DNA of 64,000 nt. Origin: Clostridiaceae bacterium (lineage in GTDB: Bacteria > Bacillota > Clostridia > Oscillospirales > Acutalibacteraceae). The notes under the pieces were generated by a model. The model made no database searches. It saw nothing but the letters and a program-made list of their open reading frames with translations, and was not told the DNA's origin. Shown piece by piece: positions 25,998 through 34,842 of the stretch. Each line of letters starts with the position of its first letter. The first letter of the stretch is position 1. A program made the translations under genes and the position numbers. The stretch covers positions 1 to 64,000 of the forward strand of contig CAJGBV010000001.1 of the NCBI GenBank assembly GCA_904501755.1, written 5' to 3'.

Positions 25998-27188
25998 ATG
26001 AAAGAAATTATACTTATAAAAAACGGCGAACTGGTTCTTAAGGGACTTAACAGAAGCACCTTTGAAAGTATGCTTATCAAAACAATCCGCCGAAGACTTC
26101 GCGATTTAGGAAAGGTCAGCATAAAAAATGCACAGTCCACTATTTATATTGAACCTATGGACGAGGACTTTGATTTTGAAGAAGCTTGTCAGCGTGTGCA
26201 AAAAATATTCGGTATTGCCGCGTTTTCACGCTGCGCCGCACTCAATAAGGATATTGAGGAAATACTTTCGGTTGTTGCAGACTATGTAAAGCCCGCCTTA
26301 AGCGGCGTTAAAACCTTTAAGGTTGAGTCAAAACGCTCTGACAAAACATTTCCCCTCACCTCTCCCGAAATTTCCCGTGAGGTTGGCGGTAAAATCCTTT
26401 CTGCTATGCCGCATCTGAAGGTTGATGTACATAATCCCGATATTATTGTTTCGGTAGAAATCAGAGATTATGCCGCATATATTCATGCAGGACAGCTTCA
26501 GGGTGCAGGCGGTCTTCCCGTAGGTACAGGCGGAAAGGCAACTGTTCTCATTTCAGGCGGTATTGACAGTCCCGTAGCCGCATACAGAATGGCAAAACGT
26601 GGTCTTATGCTAAATGCTGTTCATTTTGCAAGTCCTCCTTACACAGGCCCTCTTGCCGAGAAAAAGGTAAAAACTCTGCTGAGCAAGGTTGCCGCATACA
26701 GCGGGGATATTAGACTTGGTATAGTTCCCTTTACAGAAATTCAGGAAGCCATTGCCGAAAACTGCAAAGAAGAGTACTTTACCCTTATAATGAGAAGAAT
26801 GATGATGCGAATTTCCGAAAGACTCGCCATCAGTTCCGGAAGCAAAGCTCTTATTACCGGTGAAAGTCTTGGTCAGGTTGCCAGTCAGACTCTCCCCGCC
26901 CTTGCAGTAACCGATATTGTAACAAAGGAAATTCCCGTTCTACGCCCACTTATCGGTATGGACAAGGAAGAAATAATAAGCATATCCAGAAAAATCGATG
27001 CTTTTGAAACCTCCATACTTCCCTATGAGGACTGTTGTACAGTCTTTACACCGCGACACCCACGCACACGCCCCACTATAGAGGACTGTGCTCAGGCCGA
27101 AAGCACATTTGATTTCGAGCCACTTATTGAAAAGGCTATTAATGACACCGTTTACTGCAGAATTACAAAAGACGGCGAAGCTAATTAG
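25998..27188 (+). CDS. thiI: tRNA 4-thiouridine synthase ThiI (short form, no rhodanese domain)
   Basis: 396 residues: NFLD/THUMP region at the N-terminus (to about 165), then a PP-loop ATPase with SGGIDSPVAAYRMAKRG. The C-terminal rhodanese domain of the long enterobacterial form is absent, as is usual in Firmicutes where the adjacent cysteine desulfurase supplies sulfur directly. The upstream stop TAA touches this ATG. The gene ends in a genuine TAG stop, which matters for interpreting the internal TAG in lctC. Confidence 0.95.
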   Translation: MKEIILIKNGELVLKGLNRSTFESMLIKTIRRRLRDLGKVSIKNAQSTIYIEPMDEDFDFEEACQRVQKIFGIAAFSRCAALNKDIEEILSVVADYVKPALSGVKTFKVESKRSDKTFPLTSPEISREVGGKILSAMPHLKVDVHNPDIIVSVEIRDYAAYIHAGQLQGAGGLPVGTGGKATVLISGGIDSPVAAYRMAKRGLMLNAVHFASPPYTGPLAEKKVKTLLSKVAAYSGDIRLGIVPFTEIQEAIAENCKEEYFTLIMRRMMMRISERLAISSGSKALITGESLGQVASQTLPALAVTDIVTKEIPVLRPLIGMDKEEIISISRKIDAFETSILPYEDCCTVFTPRHPRTRPTIEDCAQAESTFDFEPLIEKAINDTVYCRITKDGEAN

Positions 27189-27206
27189 CACAGAAAGAAG
27201 AATATT

Positions 27207-29891
27207 ATGAATGCAGAAATTTTGAGTTTTTATTCCGATAAAGACAGTGAAAATATATCAGAATGTGAAAAAGTTATCTCCTCTTTTTCTCTTCATATTG
27301 GAATTGAAAACACATATCATACACAAATCAAATCCGAAAAACAACCTCTGCTTAATGCACTGAAATCAGCACTTGGCCGAAATCAGATTATTTTCCTGTG
27401 CGGTGATATAAAGGTATCCTGCGAAATTTTGTGCAACCTTATGCACTCGTCGGGCAAAAAAAATCCTGAATACTCTGCATTCACAAAAAGTCCTTTGGAT
27501 AATCAAGAGGTTCTGTTTCCCGAAAACAGTATAGTTTATATAGAACGCGAAAGCAAGGAAGCGGCTTTTATCAGCAAAATAGCAGGAAAAACCGTTTTTG
27601 CTCTTCCACCCTTTTCTTCTGCCGTTTCAAATATAATAGATGAATATTTTATTCCCTATTTTTCCAAGGAGTTCAGACGCAGTCTGTCAAGGGTTCAAAT
27701 AAACCTTTTCGGCATTTCGCCACAGGAAACAACTTCCGGTTTAGAAATAGTTAAACGCAAATATAAGGTTAACAGTTCACTTTCTTCATCCGGCTCAGTT
27801 ACCGGTATAACCGTTTATTCCTGCGCAAAAACCTTCAGCGAATCTGATAACGCCTGTTCAAATGCTATTGCCGAGCTAAAGAGCATCTTCGGACATAACA
27901 TATTTGAAATGGGCAGCAGAACACTTGCTGAGGTTACGGTTGATTTACTGCGTAAAACAGCCCTTACTGTAGCAACTGCCGAATCCTGTACAGGTGGTTT
28001 TCTTTCCGAAACAATTACATCTGTTTCGGGTGCTTCTCAGGTATTGGAGCTTGGCGTATGTGCTTACTCAAACAGAGTGAAGCAAGAAACTCTGGGCATT
28101 GACTCTCAAGTTCTCACAGCCTTTGGTGCCATAAGCAAAGAAACTGCCGTTGCTTTAGCAGAAAGGGTAAAAAAAATAAGCGGCGCAGGACTTGGTGTAG
28201 GAATAACAGGAGTAGCAGGGCCTTCTTCCTGTGAGGGAAAACCTGTAGGAACCGTCTATGTTGCTCTTACAGACGGCAATAAACACTGGATACGCTCTCT
28301 TAATATGTCACCCGACAGCACACGCGACCAAATAAGAGAGTTTGCAGTAGCTACCGCCCTTGACCTTATCAGAAGATACTGTATCGTTTCACCTCAAACA
28401 CTTTCAGGCTTTTGCACAACAGACAAGCTTACGGTTTTAGACCAGCAACCCTCCATTTACTTTGCCCCTGCGAAAACAGAAAATGAGGATATTTCAACCC
28501 CCTCTAACTCCTTCACCTATAATGAAAATACAAACTTTTTCACAGATAATGAAGAAATCAGCGACTCTGTAGAAATACAGGCAAACGACAGCGAAAACGA
28601 CGAGGGCTATCTATTACAGAATGATACAGAGGAATATGTTCCCTTCAAAAAAAAGGACAAAAAGTCTTGCATTATTTTCCCTTTATTTAAAAAGATTGTT
28701 TCTTTTTACAAAAACGGAAACAATCTTCAACGTGCAGTAAAAATCACCTTTACTGTTTTTGCCGCACTTCTCCTTGTTTTTTGTATATTTATGGCTGTAT
28801 TTTTCGGCAATATTTTCAGAGACCGTTCTCAGCTCAAAAATGCACAGGAAAGTTTCTCTGCAAATGCTTCACTTTGCTTCGACACATTAAAAAACAATAA
28901 CGGAGATTTTAAAGGTTGGCTTTATATTAATAACAGCCAAATAAACAACCCTGTATACCAAAGCCTTGATAATTCATATTATGTAAATCACAATATGAAC
29001 AAACAAAAAAGTCGTTATGGTGCACTATATTTTGACTACAGAAGTAATTTGACAAAATCCAAAAATTTGGTAATTTACGGACAGAACCTTGATGACGGCA
29101 GTATGTTCGGTTCACTTTCCGATTATCTCAGCATTTCCAATATTACCAAAAACCAAAACATAACCCTTACCCTGTCAGACGGTACAGCGAAGTATAAGGT
29201 TTTTGCCGTTCTTATAATGAATTCAAAAGCACAGGATGATAACGGCTATCTCTTTGAATTCACCAAATCGGAATTTAAAGACAGCACTTCCTTTAATAGT
29301 TGGCTCAACGAGCTTAATGAGCGAAACCTTTATATTTGCAATGCCGACATCACTTATGAAGATAGTCTTTTGACTCTTGTTACAACAAATAACGCCTTTG
29401 AAAATGCACGGCTTGTGGTTATGGCAAAAAAGGTAAACGAGAACGAAAAGGACCATACCTTTACCGTAAATCCATCTCCACGCTACCCCCAAAAATGGTT
29501 TGATGAAAGAAAGCTTGATGCCACTTGGTCTTCCCCCAAGAAAATTCAGTCCTCTTCTCAAACCGACTCCTCTGAAGAGAGCAGTTCGGAAGAAAGTGGT
29601 GAGGGCACCTCTCCCCAGACTCCTGCATCAACCGGTACAGGACAAAACCGTCCCACTAATCCCGATAATCAAGGCACAACCACTCAAAACACAGGTGGCG
29701 GTAATCAAACCGAAGACAATAATAATTCAGATAACCAATCCTCTGAAAATCCCCAGAATCCGTCACAGGACGAGAACTCAAGCACCGACGAAAATCCGTC
29801 ACAGGATGAGAATTCAAGTGCAGATGAAAATCCGTCACAGGATGAAAGCGAAAACCAAGATAATAGTTCAGGCCAAGAGCCTCAAGAATAA
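27207..29891 (+). CDS. CinA/PncC-like amidase fused to a transmembrane helix and a degenerate class B sortase domain
   Basis: 894 residues in five parts. Residues 1-165 align loosely with the molybdopterin-binding-like domain of CinA (MNAEILSFYS start, PPFSSAV...EYFIPYF end) but have lost its GDEL-type motifs. Residues 237-393 are a CinA C-terminal/PncC domain with ATAESCTGG (Ser260), Lys292, GAIS, GITGVAGP and KPVGTVYVAL kept, so NMN deamidase activity is plausible. Residues 400-510 are a polar acidic linker, and 511-536 one transmembrane helix. Residues 555-742 match class B sortases (KGWLYINNSQINNPVYQ, YGALYFDYR, DDGSMFG), but the catalytic His is Gln626 (VIYGQN) and the Cys is Thr727 (LTLVTTN); Arg735 remains. 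From 755 a Ser/Asn/Gln/Glu-rich tail follows. Topology is predicted N-in, C-out. Third in the operon after thiI. Confidence 0.8.
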   Translation: MNAEILSFYSDKDSENISECEKVISSFSLHIGIENTYHTQIKSEKQPLLNALKSALGRNQIIFLCGDIKVSCEILCNLMHSSGKKNPEYSAFTKSPLDNQEVLFPENSIVYIERESKEAAFISKIAGKTVFALPPFSSAVSNIIDEYFIPYFSKEFRRSLSRVQINLFGISPQETTSGLEIVKRKYKVNSSLSSSGSVTGITVYSCAKTFSESDNACSNAIAELKSIFGHNIFEMGSRTLAEVTVDLLRKTALTVATAESCTGGFLSETITSVSGASQVLELGVCAYSNRVKQETLGIDSQVLTAFGAISKETAVALAERVKKISGAGLGVGITGVAGPSSCEGKPVGTVYVALTDGNKHWIRSLNMSPDSTRDQIREFAVATALDLIRRYCIVSPQTLSGFCTTDKLTVLDQQPSIYFAPAKTENEDISTPSNSFTYNENTNFFTDNEEISDSVEIQANDSENDEGYLLQNDTEEYVPFKKKDKKSCIIFPLFKKIVSFYKNGNNLQRAVKITFTVFAALLLVFCIFMAVFFGNIFRDRSQLKNAQESFSANASLCFDTLKNNNGDFKGWLYINNSQINNPVYQSLDNSYYVNHNMNKQKSRYGALYFDYRSNLTKSKNLVIYGQNLDDGSMFGSLSDYLSISNITKNQNITLTLSDGTAKYKVFAVLIMNSKAQDDNGYLFEFTKSEFKDSTSFNSWLNELNERNLYICNADITYEDSLLTLVTTNNAFENARLVVMAKKVNENEKDHTFTVNPSPRYPQKWFDERKLDATWSSPKKIQSSSQTDSSEESSSEESGEGTSPQTPASTGTGQNRPTNPDNQGTTTQNTGGGNQTEDNNNSDNQSSENPQNPSQDENSSTDENPSQDENSSADENPSQDESENQDNSSGQEPQE
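29757..29846 (+). repeat. 36-base in-frame tandem repeat in the CinA-sortase tail
   Basis: Two full units and part of a third encode NPSQDENSSTDE, NPSQDENSSADE and NPSQDES. Units differ mostly at silent positions, so the repeat is not brand new. It lies in the predicted extracellular tail. Confidence 0.85.
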
Positions 29892-29914
29892 AATAATAAA
29901 CAGGAGAATAAATT

Positions 29915-30913
29915 ATGATACAGAATTTAAAAGTTGACGTCATTTATTACAACACCCCTGCTGATTTTGAATTCGAGTTTAATCTCGGCGGTTGCTGTCC
30001 TTCCCGTATACTCAACAGCCGCACCTCAACTCCAAACGAAATGCTTACAAGCCTTTCAAAAGCTGTAAGCCGTAGCCGTATTATTCTTGTAATCGGTCAG
30101 GTTAATGAGGATGATGGCCTTATGAACCTGATTTCAAAGGCTATCGGTATTCCTCTTGCTGATATTAACAGTGATGAATTTTCTGTAGTTAATCCCGAAA
30201 AACCCGTTATTATCAAAAACTCATTGCCCCTTATCAGCAATGATGGTATTCTTGCAGGCTGTATTGTTGAAAGCGGACCACAGGCTATTGTTCTTCTCCC
30301 CGATAGCAAATCGCTTCGCAAGGAAATCTGCGAAAGTCTTGTTTTCCCATATATAACCGCTTTAAGCAAGACTCCCGAAACAGAAAATGTTATTACAACA
30401 GATGAGACAGAAAATACTCCTGAAGAGGTTTTTGATGAACAAGAATTGGAAGAACCGACAGAAGAATCTGTAACCGAAGAGGGTCCCGAAGAAGAGGAAG
30501 AAACCGAAGAAATCACTCAAGAAGAAATTAATGAAGATATTGAGGAAGAAACAGTAGAAGAAATTCTTTCTAACGAACCCGAAACGCAGGAAGAAATCAC
30601 TTTTGAAACCGATACAACGCCTGAAAACGATATAGAAGAAATTGCCGACGATGCTTCGTTTATAGACGATAACTTTATTTTCACCGAAAATACACAGCAG
30701 GAAGAAAGTAATGAGGACATAGCCGACGATTACGACGAAGAGGTTTTCAAAAAGAAAAAGGTTAGTCTTAGCGGCATCAGTATTGCAATTATTGTGCTTA
30801 TCGGACTCCTTCTGGCAGTAGCGGCAGCACTTATTTACATCTTCTTCTATCACTCCTCGGCTAATGCTGTTCCGGTTCTGGAATATGTTAAAGAAGTATT
30901 TAATTTCTTGTAA
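29915..30913 (+). CDS. Membrane-anchored protein with degenerate molybdopterin-binding-like domain
   Basis: 332 residues, no named family recognised. Residues 1-150 resemble the molybdopterin-binding-like half of CinA in pattern (RIILVIGQVNEDDGLMNLISKAIGIPL, then PQAIVLLPDSKSLRKEICESLVFPYI where CinA has ILLPGPPSEMKPMFEEEVLPYL) but lack the nucleotide/cofactor motifs. Residues 155-278 are a strongly acidic, probably disordered linker. KKKK (279-282) precedes a transmembrane helix at 286-311, with 21 residues beyond. It lies 23 bases after the CinA-sortase gene, whose N-terminal domain has the same degenerate fold, so the two are probably a paralogous, co-acting pair. Site AGGAG before the ATG. 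Confidence 0.65.
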   Translation: MIQNLKVDVIYYNTPADFEFEFNLGGCCPSRILNSRTSTPNEMLTSLSKAVSRSRIILVIGQVNEDDGLMNLISKAIGIPLADINSDEFSVVNPEKPVIIKNSLPLISNDGILAGCIVESGPQAIVLLPDSKSLRKEICESLVFPYITALSKTPETENVITTDETENTPEEVFDEQELEEPTEESVTEEGPEEEEETEEITQEEINEDIEEETVEEILSNEPETQEEITFETDTTPENDIEEIADDASFIDDNFIFTENTQQEESNEDIADDYDEEVFKKKKVSLSGISIAIIVLIGLLLAVAAALIYIFFYHSSANAVPVLEYVKEVFNFL

Positions 30914-30928
30914 AATAACCAATATAAA

Positions 30929-30954
30929 AACCGAAGTTCAACAGAACTTCGGTT
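30929..30954. terminator. Bidirectional terminator after the thiI/CinA-like operon
   Basis: The stem AACCGAAGTTC/GAACTTCGGTT with an AACA loop has TTTTT on the plus side and TTTTTAT on the minus side. It serves this operon and the convergent htrA gene. Confidence 0.9.
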
Positions 30955-30961
30955 TTTAATT

Positions 30962-32254
30962 TTATTGAGCATTATTTGAGCTGACTGTAATTGCAGTAGA
31001 ATAATATCTTCCTGAACGGTATATCTTTACTGAAACGGTATCAGAAGGACTGCATTTGGAGAGCGCCTGTGCTACTGCATCCACATTGTTTATAACTGTA
31101 CCATTAAATTCAGTAATAATATCGCCACTCTTTATACCTGCTACATCAGCGGGACCGCCGTCAACTACACTGTTTACAACAGCACCTGCCGGATAACCAT
31201 ACATCTGAAGTCTTGACTCTGTCCAGGAGTTGCTGAAGGTAATACCAATATATGGGTCAGGATTATATTCTTTTGCAATAATCTTATCACAAATATCCTT
31301 TACAGTATCAGCAGGAATTGCAAAGCCCATACCCTCAAAGCTCTCAGAAACAATTTTCGAGCTATTAATTCCTATAAGTTCACCCCTTGTATTAACAAGA
31401 GCGCCTCCCGAATTACCGGGATTAATGGCGGCATCGGTCTGAATAAGTGAAACCTCTTTTTCAGAAGCGTTTGAAGCGGCAACCGTACGATTAAGTCCAC
31501 TTATAATTCCATAGCTCACACTACCCATAAACTCAAGTCCACCGGGAGCACCCACAGCCGCAACATACTGTCCTACAGCAAGAGCGCTAACATCTGCAAA
31601 GCTGATAGCATTAAGGTCTGACTTTTCCACCTTAATAACAGCAAGGTCATAGGCTATATTATAGCCGACTACTGTAGCAGAAACAGGATTTTCTATATCG
31701 GTTTCAAAGAATACCTCAATAGAAGCATTAGTTCTTCCCGTAGCGCTTTCTATAACGTGGTAGTTAGTGATAATATATCCGTCCTGCGAATATATAACAC
31801 CCGAACCCTCACCTGTAGATTCGGTGCTTCCGCCAAAGAAGCTCTGAACCGCTGCAGTTGTACGTATTCCAACAACACTTGGGGTTACCTTTTTTGCCAC
31901 AGCCTCAATAGTCGAGTTTGCAGTTTCATCAACTTTTATAGTGACATCGGTACGGTTTTCTCCAACCTGACTGTCATCAGAGCTTTGAGGCATTTTGGCA
32001 ATCATATAACTTGCCGCAAAGGCGCCGCCCGACAGACCAATAATGAGAGAAAGCAGAATACAAACAAGTATTGTCACAAAGTTCCTGTTATTTTTTTTAC
32101 TTTTTTTTACCGCAACAGGATTATTTCGATATGGAACATTATTTATCGGTGGAGTATAAATATATTCTTCCTGTGAAGCATTATAGTTATAATTTTTATC
32201 CTCGTTTTTTGGTGTTTCGTTAGCTGGGCCGTTGTTAATATTAAATTCGTCCAT
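30962..32254 (-). CDS. Membrane-anchored HtrA-type serine protease (S1C) with PDZ domain
   Basis: 430 residues: a disordered Asn-rich cytoplasmic segment (1-60), a transmembrane helix (about 62-88, FVTILVCILLSLIIGLSGG), a trypsin-like domain with the triad His (TNYHVIE), Asp (YDLAVIKVE) and Ser (INPGNSGGAL), and one C-terminal PDZ domain (ADVAGIKSGDIITEFNG). It degrades or refolds damaged proteins outside the membrane. The start was set two codons inside the longest frame, where AAGGAG has correct spacing. A likely -10 TATACT lies upstream, but I see no good -35. Single-gene unit. Confidence 0.92.
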   Translation of the reverse strand: MDEFNINNGPANETPKNEDKNYNYNASQEEYIYTPPINNVPYRNNPVAVKKSKKNNRNFVTILVCILLSLIIGLSGGAFAASYMIAKMPQSSDDSQVGENRTDVTIKVDETANSTIEAVAKKVTPSVVGIRTTAAVQSFFGGSTESTGEGSGVIYSQDGYIITNYHVIESATGRTNASIEVFFETDIENPVSATVVGYNIAYDLAVIKVEKSDLNAISFADVSALAVGQYVAAVGAPGGLEFMGSVSYGIISGLNRTVAASNASEKEVSLIQTDAAINPGNSGGALVNTRGELIGINSSKIVSESFEGMGFAIPADTVKDICDKIIAKEYNPDPYIGITFSNSWTESRLQMYGYPAGAVVNSVVDGGPADVAGIKSGDIITEFNGTVINNVDAVAQALSKCSPSDTVSVKIYRSGRYYSTAITVSSNNAQ

Positions 32255-32331
32255 AAACACACTCCTTTACAAAGTAGCTACAGTATAGAACACATATTTA
32301 AATCTTTTACTTACTAATTGTAAACAAAAAG

Positions 32332-33018
32332 TTAAATTGCATCATTTTTATTTTTCTTAATATCCGTTACAAGAGAAATAACAATAAACACAGCTAAAAC
32401 AATTACTGCTATTAACCCTATTGACACAAGAATTATAGGCAATATATCAGAGGATAATTCCCTCTCAATGCTGAGATGGTCCATTACTTCAAGTATTCTC
32501 GTCTCATCATCGTTATCGAATATTTCATCATCAGTTGTAAAAGCTATAATATAAAGCTTTCCGTTTTTAACGGTTACATACTGACGGGTGCAATAAGGAT
32601 GATTTGTACCCACAACCGATGAGTCTGAGTATATATATACTTCATCATCTGTTCTGTGGTATGTAAGATAGTCAGGAAGCAAAGAAGAAGAAATCTCATT
32701 AAGCTGAATTTGGCTATATAAGGTTAAATCCTTAACCTCTGCCGAAAACTCTGTAGACTGACAAACCACATTAAAACTGAGTTTTCTGTCCTTTCGAGCT
32801 CCCGAAAGAAGAACACCCGAATTTTTCATATCTTCTATAATATATTCTTTTTTGCGTCCGTATAAATCCTCAATTTCATCGGATACACTGTCGGGAGCAC
32901 AAACCACCATTTCATCAAATTGGTCAAAACGCACTTCCCCCGATTTTATTTCATCACAGCCGCAAAGAGCAAGACATATAAACAAAATAGAAAACAAAAC
33001 AGTAATTATTCTTTTCAT
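32332..33018 (-). CDS. Predicted lipoprotein with C-terminal transmembrane helix, unknown function
   Basis: 228 residues, no family recognised. The N-terminus KRIITVLFSILFICLALCGC is a lipoprotein signal with lipobox ALCGC, so the mature protein begins at Cys20 and is lipidated by Lgt, whose gene is two positions upstream. A second hydrophobic segment near the C-terminus (ILVSIGLIAVIVLAVFIVISLV) precedes a basic cytoplasmic end, so both ends would be membrane-bound. The start was placed at the ATG 5 bases after the folD stop; there is no clear ribosome binding site, so coupling to folD is likely. Confidence 0.75.
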   Translation of the reverse strand: MKRIITVLFSILFICLALCGCDEIKSGEVRFDQFDEMVVCAPDSVSDEIEDLYGRKKEYIIEDMKNSGVLLSGARKDRKLSFNVVCQSTEFSAEVKDLTLYSQIQLNEISSSLLPDYLTYHRTDDEVYIYSDSSVVGTNHPYCTRQYVTVKNGKLYIIAFTTDDEIFDNDDETRILEVMDHLSIERELSSDILPIILVSIGLIAVIVLAVFIVISLVTDIKKNKNDAI

Positions 33019-33022
33019 AACA

Positions 33023-33874
33023 TTAAATTCCATACTGTTTTTTAGCGGCGGTAACGGTGTTGCACATAAGCATCGCTCTGGTCATAGGTCCTACACCGCC
33101 TGGAACGGGGGTTATCATAGATGCCTTAGCGCTGACGTTCTCATAATCAACATCCCCACAAAGCTTACCCTCTTTATTACGGTTCATACCTACATCAATA
33201 ACAACTGCACCGTCCTTTACCATATCGGCAGTAACAAAATCAGCCTTACCAACGGCAGAAATAAGTATATCCGCATTTGCACATACCTCAGCAAGATTTT
33301 CGGTTCTTGAATGGCAGATAGTAACGGTAGCATTACTGTGAAGCATAAGCATAGCCATAGGCTTACCTACAATGTTGCTTCTTCCGATAACAACACAGCT
33401 TTTACCCTCTGCTGAAATATTATAGTATTTAAGCATTTCCATAATACCGGCAGGTGTACAGGGCAGGAATTCATATTTTCCTGTCATAATCTTACCTACA
33501 TTTTCGGGATGAAAAGCATCAACATCCTTTAAAGGTGAAATAGTTTCGAGTACCTTTGTTTCATCAAGATGCTTTGGCAAGGGGAGCTGACATAAAATTC
33601 CGTTCACTTCTTTGTCCTGATTAAGCTTTTCAATAAGAGCAAGTAATTCCTCCATTGTTGTGCTCTCGGGCAAAGCATATTCAACCGATTTTATACCCAG
33701 CTCATCACAATCTTTTCTTTTATTTGCAACGTATACACAGGAAGCAGGGTCGTTGCCTACCAATATAACTACAAGGCATACAGGCATATCGTTCTTAAAA
33801 AGCCCCTCTACCTCGCTTTTAGCTTTATTCTTTACATAGGCAGCTACTGCACGTCCGTCAATAATCTGTGGCAT
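33023..33874 (-). CDS. folD: Bifunctional methylenetetrahydrofolate dehydrogenase/cyclohydrolase
   Basis: Interconverts 5,10-methylene-, methenyl- and 10-formyl-tetrahydrofolate. 283 residues with Tyr48 and Lys52 of the YxxxK catalytic motif (CVYVANKRKDC), the GIMEMLKYY helix, VVIGRSNIVGKPMA for NADP binding and PVPGGVGPMTRAML near the end. It lies 3 bases after lgt. Confidence 0.97.
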   Translation of the reverse strand: MPQIIDGRAVAAYVKNKAKSEVEGLFKNDMPVCLVVILVGNDPASCVYVANKRKDCDELGIKSVEYALPESTTMEELLALIEKLNQDKEVNGILCQLPLPKHLDETKVLETISPLKDVDAFHPENVGKIMTGKYEFLPCTPAGIMEMLKYYNISAEGKSCVVIGRSNIVGKPMAMLMLHSNATVTICHSRTENLAEVCANADILISAVGKADFVTADMVKDGAVVIDVGMNRNKEGKLCGDVDYENVSAKASMITPVPGGVGPMTRAMLMCNTVTAAKKQYGI

Positions 33875-33877
33875 TTT

Positions 33878-34828
33878 TTATTCTCCTTCCGTTACCTCTT
33901 CTTTAGCTTCGGTTTCTTCTTCAGTATAGATTTCTTCTGTATCAGCTTCACTTTCTTCATCCTTCATCTGCTCCTCAAACATAGCCTCATAAGGAAGAGT
34001 TTCAGATGCCTTTTTGCTTTTGTTTAAAAAGTAAACAAGCAAAACTGTACAAACGATAAAGGCAAGGGCTGCCACCATCTGCGAAATGCGGATTTCACCT
34101 ATAGTCAGACTGTCGGTACGAAGTCCCTCAATAAAGAATCTGCCAAGTCCGTACCAGCCACCGTACATAAGAAAAATCTGTCCGCCAAATTTTCTCTTTT
34201 TGCCGATAAAATGCAATATAACAAAACCTATAACACACCATAAGGATTCATAAAGGAAACAGGGATGTACAAGACCCTCACCCATTTCTCTTATGGTTGT
34301 CTGACTTTGCATTCCCCACCATGAGCTTCCTGTAAATGTACCGTAAGCCTCCTGATTGGTAAAGTTTCCCCATCTGCCTATAGCCTGACCTATAAGAAAG
34401 CCTAAAGAGGCAAGGTCGAACATATCTAAAATTTTAACCTTTCTGAGCTTACACATAAGAGCACCGCAAAGAAAAGCTCCTATTACACCGCCGTAAATTG
34501 CAAGACCTGAAAAACCACCTGCCTGACCGAAGCCAAAAAATTCACTTATTGATGAAATCTTTGTTCCGGTTACATTATCAAAAATACAGTAGTAGGCTCT
34601 TGCACAAAGAATTGCAACAGGAATGGTAACAAGAACAACATCCAACATTCTGTCCTTATCAATATCGAAACGGTCAGCGAATTTCATTCCGTAAATAAGA
34701 GCAAGCAGACAGCCTGTTCCAATAAGAATTCCGTACCAATAAATCGGCCAACCCTCACCGATAGGAAGGGTAAAAGCAATAGGGTCAATAGTTATGGTTA
34801 TACCAAAAATCGTAATTGTATTTGCCAT
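33878..34828 (-). CDS. lgt: Prolipoprotein diacylglyceryl transferase Lgt, with acidic C-terminal extension
   Basis: An integral membrane enzyme that adds diacylglycerol to the lipobox cysteine. 316 residues with about seven hydrophobic segments, the signature region GRWGNFTNQEAYG, and the early WPIYWYGILIGTG. The last 40 or so residues are a Glu/Asp/Thr-rich cytoplasmic tail not needed by the core enzyme. The start was moved to the second ATG (MANTITIFG), nine bases after AAAGG, since the first ATG abuts that site. Upstream are two M16 peptidases; downstream folD and a lipoprotein. Confidence 0.95.
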   Translation of the reverse strand: MANTITIFGITITIDPIAFTLPIGEGWPIYWYGILIGTGCLLALIYGMKFADRFDIDKDRMLDVVLVTIPVAILCARAYYCIFDNVTGTKISSISEFFGFGQAGGFSGLAIYGGVIGAFLCGALMCKLRKVKILDMFDLASLGFLIGQAIGRWGNFTNQEAYGTFTGSSWWGMQSQTTIREMGEGLVHPCFLYESLWCVIGFVILHFIGKKRKFGGQIFLMYGGWYGLGRFFIEGLRTDSLTIGEIRISQMVAALAFIVCTVLLVYFLNKSKKASETLPYEAMFEEQMKDEESEADTEEIYTEEETEAKEEVTEGE

Positions 34829-34842
34829 AATAAACATCCTTT

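Noticed and set aside
28927..29561. Minus-strand frames of 62 and 112 codons opposite the sortase-like domain
   Set aside because: They are antisense shadows of a long, well-formed gene and show no ribosome binding site or family pattern.
29500..29937. Basic 145-codon frame overlapping the CinA-sortase tail
   Set aside because: It is the repeat-rich tail read in another phase, as its own repeats (IRHRM...) show; no initiation site.
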